A stretch of DNA of 15,178 nucleotides, taken from Lysobacteraceae bacterium. Its GTDB lineage: Bacteria; Pseudomonadota; Gammaproteobacteria; Xanthomonadales; Xanthomonadaceae. The notes below the pieces were generated by a model. The model was not told the DNA's origin. It saw nothing but the letters and a program-made list of their open reading frames with translations, and made no database searches. The stretch is from contig DNXT01000186.1 of assembly GCA_003505795.1 (NCBI GenBank), positions 1-15,178 of the forward strand, read 5' to 3'. The position numbers and the translations under genes were made by a program. Of the stretch, positions 1-7,969 are shown in pieces. Position 1 is the first letter of the stretch; each line of letters begins with the position of its first letter.

Positions 1-203
1 TCGAGCACGCGCGCGCCCGGCAGCTTGGGCATCAGCCAGTTGAACAGGGTCTCGCGCACGCGGTCGCTGGTCGGCCGCAACCCGGGCAGCGCCGGCACCG
101 GCAGGCGGGTGTTGCGCCAGCGCCCGCCGATGATGCGCACCTGGCCCTCGCCGCCCTGCGGGGGGCGTCGCGGCGGAGCGGCATGGCGCGGTGGACGGGG
201 CAT
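1..203 (-). CDS. rsmD: 16S rRNA m2G966 methyltransferase RsmD, N-terminal part
   Basis: RsmD methylates N2 of G966 in 16S rRNA of the small ribosomal subunit, using S-adenosylmethionine. Only the first 67 codons are here; the rest lies beyond position 1. The visible protein has a basic, proline-rich lead of about 21 residues and then the family's typical N-terminus: VRIIGGRWRN, LPVPALPGLRPTSDRVRETL and FNWLMPKLPGARVL. The RPTxDRVRETLFNWL block is the hallmark of this family and precedes the Rossmann-fold SAM site, which is outside the window. I chose the ATG at 203 because it is in frame and about 20 residues ahead of the conserved block. Its Shine-Dalgarno is weak, so a downstream GTG (codon 22) is an alternative. 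The gene is divergent from htpG and the two share a 152-bp gap. Confidence 0.9.
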   Translation of the reverse strand, partial: MPRPPRHAAPPRRPPQGGEGQVRIIGGRWRNTRLPVPALPGLRPTSDRVRETLFNWLMPKLPGARVL

Positions 204-270
204 CGGGCGGGTCCGGGAAGCGAGCCGGGGATGATACGCGCTGTGCTTTTCCGCAGGCCAGGCCGCGGCG

Positions 271-298
271 CTTGAAATCGCCGTGGCCGGCCCATACA
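271..298 (+). promoter_or_regulatory. sigma-32 (RpoH) heat-shock promoter of htpG
   Basis: CTTGAAA at 271-277 matches the RpoH -35 consensus exactly. After a 13-base spacer (278-290) comes CCCATACA at 291-298, close to the -10 consensus CCCCATNT. Transcription would start near 305, giving a leader of about 50 bases before the htpG ATG. RpoH control of htpG is established in enterobacteria, and the promoter sits where it should. No equally good sigma-70 hexamers are visible on the plus strand of this gap. Confidence 0.8.
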
Positions 299-355
299 CG
301 GAAGCGCATCGCCGCGCCCCCGGGCCGGCCACCCCCGAACGGAGCCACCACCACG

Positions 356-2259
<1,904 letters not shown>

Positions 2260-2260
<1 letters not shown>

Positions 2261-2315
2261 GCCGGCACGGGCACGCCCCGCAGCCAGGAAAGCCGGCACC
2301 CGTGCCGGCTTTTTT
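2260..2315 (+). terminator. Intrinsic terminator of htpG with two alternative stems
   Basis: The arms at 2291-2299 (AGCCGGCAC) and 2302-2310 (GTGCCGGCT) form a perfect 9-bp inverted repeat, followed by a run of six T (2310-2315). This is a textbook rho-independent terminator 30 bases after the htpG stop. The arm at 2260-2271 (AGCCGGCACGGG) is also perfectly complementary, over 12 bp, to 2299-2310. The 3' arm can therefore choose either partner, and both structures end at the T run. Confidence 0.88.
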
Positions 2316-2549
2316 CTGTCCGCGTTGGATGCCTCCCGCCGGAACCGTCCTGGCGCCAAGCGGCGTGCCTTTGTGGCAGGCAGCCCGGTGCCGACAAGCG
2401 CCTGTTCCCGATGCGGCCGGCGGCCGCCTCGCCGGCGAACCCGGGGCGCCGGGAAGCGACCAACCGGCTGCCGCCGCCGACGCCACCAATTCGCGCCTAC
2501 CCGCATTCGACCGCAACGCCGCCACGGAGAAGCGACGCCGCGGCCGGGC
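2316..2549. other. Intergenic region between convergent htpG and TonB receptor
   Basis: About 230 non-coding bases between the htpG terminator and the stop codon of the convergent receptor gene. Reading frames are open on both strands because of the high GC, but none carries recognisable protein sequence or a start with a Shine-Dalgarno. I see no clear terminator for the receptor here: there is no hairpin with a T run on the minus strand. Confidence 0.6.
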
Positions 2550-5513
2550 TCAGAACTTCACGCGCACGCCGAGGAAGTAGCGGCGCCCCAGCACGTCGTA
2601 CAGCGACACGTCGGTGTTGGCGTCGCCGGCCAGCGCCGTGCCCAGGATCGGCGGCTGGCGGTCGCCGATGTTGTCGATGCCGCCGAAGATCTCCAGGTGC
2701 CCGTTGAGATCGTAGGAGGCGTTGGCGTCGAAGTACCACACCCGCGGCGACTCGGACACCGCCGCGGTGATGCCCGGGTACAGCTCGAACTTGTCGATCA
2801 TGCGGCTCTGCAGGCGCAGCGAGAGCGGCCCGCTGCGGTAGCCGGCCGACAGGTTGAGCTTGAAGTCCGGGATCAGGAAGTTGCCGGTGCCGCCGCCGCA
2901 GCCGCCGCCCATCCTGCCGGCGCAGTCGAGCTCGCCCTCGTCGGCGATCACCTGCATCGAGCGCTCGAACAGCCAGCTCGCCAGCAGCGTCAGCGACAGC
3001 TGCGCCGGGTCGCCGCCCGGGCTCAGGGCATCCGGCAGGTCGAAGCGATAGTCGGTCTGGAAATCCAGGCCGCGCGCCTTGAGCAGGCCGATGTTCTGCA
3101 GGGTCGAGCGCACGTCGTCGATCTGCCCGTTCGGCAGGCGGACGATCGCCTGGCAGCTGGGCGAGCTGGGGTCGAGCCGGCTGAAGCAGTCGCTCAGCAT
3201 CTGGTTGGCGCTGATGTTGGTGATCGCGTCCTCGACCTCAACCTCGAAGTAGTCCACCGCGAAGTTCAGTCCCTCCAGCGCGGGGATCGAGAACACGGTA
3301 CCGACGGTGAAGGTCTTCGACTGCTCCTCCTTCAGCTCGGGATTGCCGCCGGTGGTGCGCTCGAATCCCACCGATCCCTGGCTGAAGGTGGGCAGGTCGG
3401 CGGCCGGCACGCCCTGGGCGATGCACAGTTGCTGCTGCGCCGCGCTCGGGTTGGCCGCGGCGATGCAGGGATCCACGCCGGCGGTGAAGCCGCGGGTCTG
3501 CGGCGAGTACAGCTCGTTCAGGCTGGGCGCGCGGATCGCCACGTTGTAGGCGCCGCGCAGGCGCATCCAGTCGCTGGGGGCCCACTCCAGGCCCAGCTTC
3601 CAGGTGTTCACTCCGCCGATCGTGGAGTAGTCCGAATAGCGGGCCGCGCCCTCGATCGCCAGGTCCTGGGCGAAGCGCGCGCCGCTCAGCAGCGGCACGC
3701 GGAACTCGGTGAACAGCTCCTTGACGCTGTAGGAGCCGGCCATCGGCGATTGCGACACCGAGCCGTAGTCGCCCGACACGTCCATCGCGCTGGGCTGGAA
3801 GTCGTAGTCGTCCTTGCGGTATTCGGCACCGAAGGCCAGCGACACCGAGCCGGCCGGCAGGTCGAACAGGGTGCCGCTCATCGAGGCGCCGGCCATCCTG
3901 CGGTCGAAGGTCTCGCGGCTGGAGCGGATCGGGGTCAGGAACGCCGCCGCCTCGCTGCTGATCGAGCCGAGGCCGAAGATGCTGGCCGGCACGCAGCCGC
4001 TGCCCTGGTTGACGCAGACCAGGTCGCCGTCGGCATCGACCGTGGCGTTGAGCGCCTGCGACAGCCGCGCCTGGTTGATCTGGCCATTGTTGGAGGTGTC
4101 GGTGCGGGTGCGCTGCTCCTGGTAGTAGGCGTCCCAGCGCCACCAGTGCCCGCCGCCCGCCTCGAACTCGCCGCGCAGGCCGCCGACCAGGTTGTAGCTG
4201 GCGCGCTCGTAGGTGTAGAAGCGCGGCCCCAGCTCGTCGGCGCGGCGCCCGGCGCCGACCACGGCGGCCACGCCGTCGCCGTCGGGATCGAAGATGTGGG
4301 CGTTGTCGGCGAAGAACTGCCGCACCGCCGGCAGCAGCACCGGGTTGGTCGCGTAGTTGGGGACCAGCAGGGTCGAGGACGCCGCTCCCGGGGTGACCGG
4401 CGTGAACGAATCCGGCGCCTGCTGGTACTCGTTGCGGTTGTTGGAGTAGTACGCCTCGCCATAGGCCTCGGTCGAGTCGGTCAGCTTGAAGCGCCCCAGC
4501 GCGGTGATCTGGGTCCGCTGCAGCGGCCGCTGCAGGTAGTTCAGGCCGGCGTAGTTGTAGGCGTCCTGCGGATTGCAGTACGGCATCGGCACGCCGTTCT
4601 CGCCGAAGCGGATCCCCGACATCGACGCGCATTCCCCGGCCGGCGTCAGGTCCACGCCGGCCAGCGAGGACAGCTGGGCGCCGCTCAGGCCGATGCGGGT
4701 GCCGGGGATCGAGCCGGAGCCGCCCGGGGTCAGCTCGCCGTTCACCGTGTCCAGCGGCACCTCGGAGAAGGCGCGGTCGGCCTGCAGCACCGGGTCGCGC
4801 TCGGTGCGGCTGATCGACAGCACCGCGTTGCCGCGCTCCTCGGCGAAATTGCCGCCGATGGTGAGGTCGTACTTGTCGTAGGCGCCGTCCCCTTCCGAGG
4901 TCTGGCCGCGGGTGTAGGCGGCTTCCAGTCCCTCGAAATCCTTCTTCAGGATGAAGTTGACCGCGCCGGCGATCGCGTCCGAGCCGTACACCGCCGATGC
5001 GCCGCCGGTGATGATCTCCACGTTCTCGATCAGCGCGTCGGGGATGCTGGCCAGGTCGACCACGCCATCGGAATTGGCCGGCATGAAGCGGCGGCCGTTG
5101 ACCAGGGTCAGCGTGCGCGACGCGCCCAGGCCGCGCAGGTTCGCGGTCAGCACGCCGGAACCGCCGCCGTTGTTGACGCTGGACGTGTTGCCGGCGGCCA
5201 GCTGCGGGAATTCGTTCAGCACGTTCTCGATGGTGGCGCTGCCGGACATGCGGATGTCCTCCGCGGTCACCACCGTGGTCGGGCTCGGTGCGTTCAGGTC
5301 GCTGCGCAACAGGCGCGAGCCGGTGACCGTCACCGAATCCAGCGTGGTCGCCTGCGCGCCCTCTGCCGTCGCCTCCTGCGCCAGCGCCTGCGGGGTGCCG
5401 AAGCCGGCGGCAAGCAGCGCGACCGCGACCCCGGCCGCCAGCGGACGCAGGCGGCGCGTCGGCACTGCACCGTGGTGACACGGGGGATGGGATTTTCTGC
5501 TGGCACTCGTCAT
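2550..5513 (-). CDS. TonB-dependent outer-membrane receptor, substrate unknown
   Basis: An outer-membrane active transporter of 987 aa. The precursor has a basic start, a hydrophobic core (about 25-40) and likely cleavage near ALAQ-EA (about 46). A TonB-box-like LDSVTVTGSR (58-67) is followed by the plug domain (about 68-195) with NNGGGSG, LRGLG, LVNGRRF and GGASAVYGSDAIAGAVNFI. A 22-strand beta-barrel should follow, ending in YDVLGRRYFLGVRVKF with the terminal Phe typical of barrel proteins. Ten cysteines in the mature part form five close pairs (295/313, 500/507, 683/697, 776/787, 864/872), probably loop disulfides. The ATG at 5513 is preceded by GAGGAG (5525-5520) with a 6-base spacer; the frame upstream to 5951 has no protein-like sequence. 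The neighbouring hydrolase is divergent. The ligand could be a siderophore, peptide or oligosaccharide; the sequence does not decide. Confidence 0.93.
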   Translation of the reverse strand: MTSASRKSHPPCHHGAVPTRRLRPLAAGVAVALLAAGFGTPQALAQEATAEGAQATTLDSVTVTGSRLLRSDLNAPSPTTVVTAEDIRMSGSATIENVLNEFPQLAAGNTSSVNNGGGSGVLTANLRGLGASRTLTLVNGRRFMPANSDGVVDLASIPDALIENVEIITGGASAVYGSDAIAGAVNFILKKDFEGLEAAYTRGQTSEGDGAYDKYDLTIGGNFAEERGNAVLSISRTERDPVLQADRAFSEVPLDTVNGELTPGGSGSIPGTRIGLSGAQLSSLAGVDLTPAGECASMSGIRFGENGVPMPYCNPQDAYNYAGLNYLQRPLQRTQITALGRFKLTDSTEAYGEAYYSNNRNEYQQAPDSFTPVTPGAASSTLLVPNYATNPVLLPAVRQFFADNAHIFDPDGDGVAAVVGAGRRADELGPRFYTYERASYNLVGGLRGEFEAGGGHWWRWDAYYQEQRTRTDTSNNGQINQARLSQALNATVDADGDLVCVNQGSGCVPASIFGLGSISSEAAAFLTPIRSSRETFDRRMAGASMSGTLFDLPAGSVSLAFGAEYRKDDYDFQPSAMDVSGDYGSVSQSPMAGSYSVKELFTEFRVPLLSGARFAQDLAIEGAARYSDYSTIGGVNTWKLGLEWAPSDWMRLRGAYNVAIRAPSLNELYSPQTRGFTAGVDPCIAAANPSAAQQQLCIAQGVPAADLPTFSQGSVGFERTTGGNPELKEEQSKTFTVGTVFSIPALEGLNFAVDYFEVEVEDAITNISANQMLSDCFSRLDPSSPSCQAIVRLPNGQIDDVRSTLQNIGLLKARGLDFQTDYRFDLPDALSPGGDPAQLSLTLLASWLFERSMQVIADEGELDCAGRMGGGCGGGTGNFLIPDFKLNLSAGYRSGPLSLRLQSRMIDKFELYPGITAAVSESPRVWYFDANASYDLNGHLEIFGGIDNIGDRQPPILGTALAGDANTDVSLYDVLGRRYFLGVRVKF

Positions 5514-6034
5514 GGCGATCTCCTCGGAAACGGCGAAGCCGGTGTGGCTCGTTGAGTGGATGCGTTCCTGGAAGCCGTCCGCCTCGATGCCGGATTTCCC
5601 CGTCGCGAAAGCCACGCGACCCCGGAGGCGGACGACTGGATACGGATGCTGCGAAGAGTTCTGCGACCGGGCCGGATATTCCCGGGGTACCGCCTGCGCA
5701 CTCCCATGCGCCGGGATCCATACTCGCCGCCGTACGGTCCGGAGTCTTGTTGCATTCGTGTGAATTGCGCGCGGAATACCGCACACTGCGTTTTCGCGCG
5801 GGCGTCCATGACACGTGGAGGAGTCGCAGCGGGCATGGACTGCAGATGCGCATATCCAGCGGCGGGAAAGTGCCCAGGCGATCTCCGCACCACATCCGCG
5901 GGCATCGCCAATCGGCGGCAATCCGGGATAACCATGCGGATTTGCGCACAATGCGAAAAATCGCCATGAAACCCGCGAAACTGCCTGGGGGGCGCGGATC
6001 GCGCGCCCGGACCCATGCCAGGAGAGAGACCTAC
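5514..6034. promoter_or_regulatory. 521-bp divergent regulatory region
   Basis: Non-coding gap between the divergent receptor and hydrolase genes. It must hold both promoters and has AT-richer stretches around 5735-5800 and 5895-5970. The Shine-Dalgarno elements are clear: GAGGAG for the receptor (5525-5520, minus) and AGGAGAGAG for the hydrolase (6020-6028, plus). A short inverted repeat, ATTC-GTGT-GAAT (5754-5765), sits in an AT-rich island. I could not find convincing -35/-10 pairs on either strand, and the frames open here encode nothing recognisable. Confidence 0.5.
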
Positions 6035-7126
6035 ATGCGCATCATCGCCATCCTGTTGCTTGCCGCCGGCCTGCTCGGCCATGCCCCGCGGGCGGCGAGC
6101 GCGCCAGCCCCGCGGGTCGTCGAGGGCGAGCACGTCCTGCACGACTTCCGCTTCAAGAGCGGTCAGAGCCTGCCCGAGCTGCGCATGCACTACCGCACGC
6201 TGGGCACGCCGCACCGCGGCGCCGGCGGCGAGATCGACAATGCGGTGCTGATCCTGCACGGCACCGGCGGCTCCGGCGCGCAGTTCCTGCGTCCGCAGTT
6301 CGCCGACGAGCTGTACGGTCCCGGACAGCCGCTGGACGTGTCGCGGTACTTCCTGATCCTGCCCGACAACATCGGCCATGGCGACTCGTCCAAGCCCAGC
6401 GACGGCCTGCGCACCGCCTTCCCCCACTACGACTACGACGACATGGTGCTGGCGCAGTACCGCCTGCTGACCGAGGGTCTGGGCATCAGCAGGCTGCGCC
6501 TGATCTTCGGCACCTCGATGGGCTGCATGCACATCTTCGTGTGGGGCCAGGCCCATCCGGATTTCGCCCGGGCGCTGATGCCGATGGCGTGCCAGGCGGT
6601 GGCGATCGCCGGGCGCAACCGCATCTGGCGCAAGGCCGCGATGGACGCCATCCGCGCCGACCCGGCATGGAACGGGGGCGACTATGCGGCGCAGCCGGCG
6701 CTGGGCCTGCGCACGGCCTCGAGCCTGTCGGTGATCGCGGGCGCGGCGCCCGAGTACCTGCAGAGCGAGTACCCCGACCGCGCATCCAGCGACGCCTACT
6801 GGCAGGAGCGCTTCGCCGCCGACATCAAGGACCGCGACGCCAACGACTTCCTCTACCAGCTGGACGCCTCGCGCGACTACGACCCGTTCCCGGGCCTGGC
6901 GAGGATCACCGCGCCGATGACCTGGATCAACTCGGCCGACGACTTCATCAACCCGCCCGAGCTGGGACTGGCCGAGAAGGCCCTGCCTTACCTGAAGAAC
7001 GCGCGCTACCTCCTGATCCCGTCCTCGCCGAAGACCCGCGGGCACGGCACCCACACCTGGGCGGTGTTCTGGAAGCAGGAACTGGCCGACCTGCTGGAGC
7101 GCAGCGCCGATAGCGGCGCCGAGTGA
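6035..7126 (+). CDS. Exported alpha/beta hydrolase, MetX-like fold
   Basis: A 363-aa alpha/beta hydrolase of the homoserine O-acetyltransferase-like group (COG2021 type). A short signal peptide (MRIIAILLLAAGLLG, cleavage about residue 22-24) predicts periplasmic or secreted location. LILHGTGG (72-79) forms the oxyanion region, GTSMGCMH (159-166) the nucleophile elbow with S161, SADDFINPPE (300-309) supplies the acid (D302 or D303), and GHGTHTW (336-342) the catalytic His (H337 or H340). The order and spacing fit a working Ser-Asp-His triad. Because it is exported and not beside methionine genes, I expect an ester or acyl-transfer activity on an unknown extracellular compound rather than methionine synthesis. 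The ATG at 6035 follows AGGAGAGAG (6020-6028). It is divergent from the receptor gene and ends at the REP cluster. Confidence 0.86.
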   Translation: MRIIAILLLAAGLLGHAPRAASAPAPRVVEGEHVLHDFRFKSGQSLPELRMHYRTLGTPHRGAGGEIDNAVLILHGTGGSGAQFLRPQFADELYGPGQPLDVSRYFLILPDNIGHGDSSKPSDGLRTAFPHYDYDDMVLAQYRLLTEGLGISRLRLIFGTSMGCMHIFVWGQAHPDFARALMPMACQAVAIAGRNRIWRKAAMDAIRADPAWNGGDYAAQPALGLRTASSLSVIAGAAPEYLQSEYPDRASSDAYWQERFAADIKDRDANDFLYQLDASRDYDPFPGLARITAPMTWINSADDFINPPELGLAEKALPYLKNARYLLIPSSPKTRGHGTHTWAVFWKQELADLLERSADSGAE

Positions 7127-7142
7127 GTGGTCCAATCCGCTC

Positions 7143-7166
7143 CTGTGGGAGGACTTCAGTCCGGAC
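7143..7166 (+). repeat. REP unit 1
   Basis: CTGTGGGAGG followed by ACTTCAGTCC and GGAC. One G is missing from the stem compared with unit 2, so the small hairpin is shorter. It pairs as a whole with unit 2. Confidence 0.8.
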
Positions 7167-7184
7167 CGGGGACCGGCAAAGCCC

Positions 7185-7209
7185 GTCGGGACTGAAGTCC
7201 CTCCCACAG
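7185..7209 (-). repeat. REP unit 2
   Basis: On the minus strand it reads CTGTGGGAGGGACTTCAGTC then CCGAC. The stem is GGGAC/GTCCC with loop TTCA, and the tail GGGCTTTGCCGG matches the tail of unit 4. It is inverted relative to unit 1, 18 bases away. Confidence 0.85.
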
Positions 7210-7263
7210 AAGAAGCCACAGCAGCCGGCTGTTGCCGTGGCCTGTCGCCTCATGCCTTCTGTT

Positions 7264-7300
7264 CTGTAGGAGCGACTCCAGTCGCGATGGGGCTTTACCG
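7264..7300 (+). repeat. REP unit 3
   Basis: CTGTAGGAGCGACTCCAGTC then GCGATGGGGCTTTACCG. The stem is GCGAC/GTCGC with loop TCCA: the C-G version of the stem pair that is G-C in units 2 and 4. Confidence 0.85.
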
Positions 7301-7324
7301 AGGTCCCTGGCAACGCCGGGCTTC

Positions 7325-7362
7325 ATGCAGGAGGGACTTCAGTCCCGACAGGCCTTGCCGGT
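7325..7362 (+). repeat. REP unit 4
   Basis: ATGCAGGAGGGACTTCAGTC then CCGACAGGCCTTGCCGGT. The stem is GGGAC/GTCCC with loop TTCA. The tail touches unit 5, which is inverted. Confidence 0.85.
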
Positions 7363-7397
7363 GAGGCCCCATCGCGACTGAAGTCGCTCCTGCGAAG
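7361..7397 (-). repeat. REP unit 5
   Basis: On the minus strand it reads CTTCGCAGGAGCGACTTCAG then TCGCGATGGGGCCTCAC. The stem GCGAC/GTCGC matches unit 3. It lies 44 bases downstream of the DUF4440 gene's stop codon. Confidence 0.85.
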
Positions 7398-7441
7398 TCA
7401 GGCGATGCCGGGCGATACCCACAGAAGACAGAGTCCTCGGC

Positions 7442-7969
7442 TCACCCGCCGGCGCGCGGGCAACCGGCAGGCACCGGACTCTCCGGATCCGGCGTCCCCA
7501 CCGAGGAAACGTGGTTCAGCGCGATCACCCAGCGCCCGTCCACCTTGCGCATCAAGCGCGTGTTGATCCCGTACTGCGGATCGAGCGGCCGATCCAGCCG
7601 ATAGCGGCTGACCAGCTGCGCCGCATCGTCGGCAAGCAACTCGACGCGCACGTCGTAGAAGCACAACACCCCACGCGACGCCGCCGAATCGCCGTAGTCG
7701 CGCACGTAGTGGTCGAGCGTCCCCTGCCAGTCCTTCTGGAAGCGCCCGCGCGAGACGAACACCACCCCGGGATCGAGGAACCCCCGCATGTAGCCACGGT
7801 AGTCGCCGCGGTTCCATGCCCGCTGCATGTCCGCGACGACCTCGCGGATCGCCGCCTCCTCGGACGCCGCATCCGCCACGCCGCCACGCGCCGCCAGCGG
7901 CGCGGCGGCCATGGCGCAGAAGCCCAGCGCCAGCGCCCGCGCCCGCGCGCCAATGCCCAATGCGCTCAT
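7442..7969 (-). CDS. Exported DUF4440/SnoaL-like protein (NTF2-like fold)
   Basis: A small protein of 175 aa with an N-terminal signal-like segment (about 1-35: basic RARALALGF, then Ala-rich). The rest is a single NTF2-like domain of the DUF4440 type: an opening helix EEAAIREVVADMQRAWNRGD (37-56), the GYMRGFLDPGVVFVSRGRF segment (59-77), WQGTLDHYVRDYGD (81-94), then strands DVRVELLADDAAQLVSRYRL and RKVDGRWVIALNHVSS (141-156). Such domains bind small hydrophobic ligands or serve as isomerases or accessory pockets; no specific reaction can be assigned. The start overlaps the upstream DUF885 stop as ATGA (7969-7966), so translation is probably coupled; its own Shine-Dalgarno is weak. C18 is not in a proper lipobox (LGFC), so I do not call a lipoprotein. 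Confidence 0.8.
   Translation of the reverse strand: MSALGIGARARALALGFCAMAAAPLAARGGVADAASEEAAIREVVADMQRAWNRGDYRGYMRGFLDPGVVFVSRGRFQKDWQGTLDHYVRDYGDSAASRGVLCFYDVRVELLADDAAQLVSRYRLDRPLDPQYGINTRLMRKVDGRWVIALNHVSSVGTPDPESPVPAGCPRAGG

Larger units (their letters stand above)
7127..7441. repeat. REP-like hairpin cluster, five units
   Basis: This 315-bp gap between convergent genes contains five copies of a short imperfect-palindrome repeat at 7143-7166 (+), 7185-7209 (-), 7264-7300 (+), 7325-7362 (+) and 7361-7397 (-). The core is GGAGSGACTTCAGTCSCGA, where S marks a covarying C/G pair. The better copies continue with a G-rich tail resembling RGGGCYTTRCCGG. Units 1 and 2 face each other and form one large hairpin over 7143-7209. 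The layout matches REP/BIME elements common at 3' ends of genes in Xanthomonadaceae and Pseudomonas, normally mobilised by a RAYT transposase, which is not in this window. The hairpins may end transcription or protect both mRNA 3' ends. Confidence 0.88.

Noticed and set aside
231..259. Sigma-70 promoter for rsmD with -10 TATCAT (236-231, minus strand)
   Set aside because: The -10 is reasonable, but no -35 close to TTGACA exists at 16-18 bases, so it was not listed as a feature.
2325..5555. Very long plus-strand open frame opposite the first receptor gene (over 1000 codons)
   Set aside because: Its translation is Arg/Ala/His/Gln/Val-rich with no domain or motif, as expected for a shadow of a GC-rich gene. 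The opposite strand encodes a complete receptor with a signal peptide and a ribosome-binding site.
5754..5771. Clp/CRP-type operator TGTGA-N6-TCACA near 5759
   Set aside because: Only the left half TGTGA is present; the right half reads CGCGG. The ATTC-GTGT-GAAT repeat is too short to claim as an operator.
6035..7126. Homoserine O-acetyltransferase (metX) as the gene name
   Set aside because: The signal peptide, the GTSMGC elbow and the lack of methionine-gene neighbours argue against a biosynthetic role.
7143..7397. Possible CRISPR array
   Set aside because: Repeats are in both orientations, unevenly spaced and variable, and each is itself a hairpin. They fit REP elements, not direct repeats with spacers.
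7442..7969. Lipoprotein signal in the DUF4440 protein
   Set aside because: C18 follows LGF, and Phe at -1 does not fit a lipobox. An ordinary signal peptide explains the N-terminus better.
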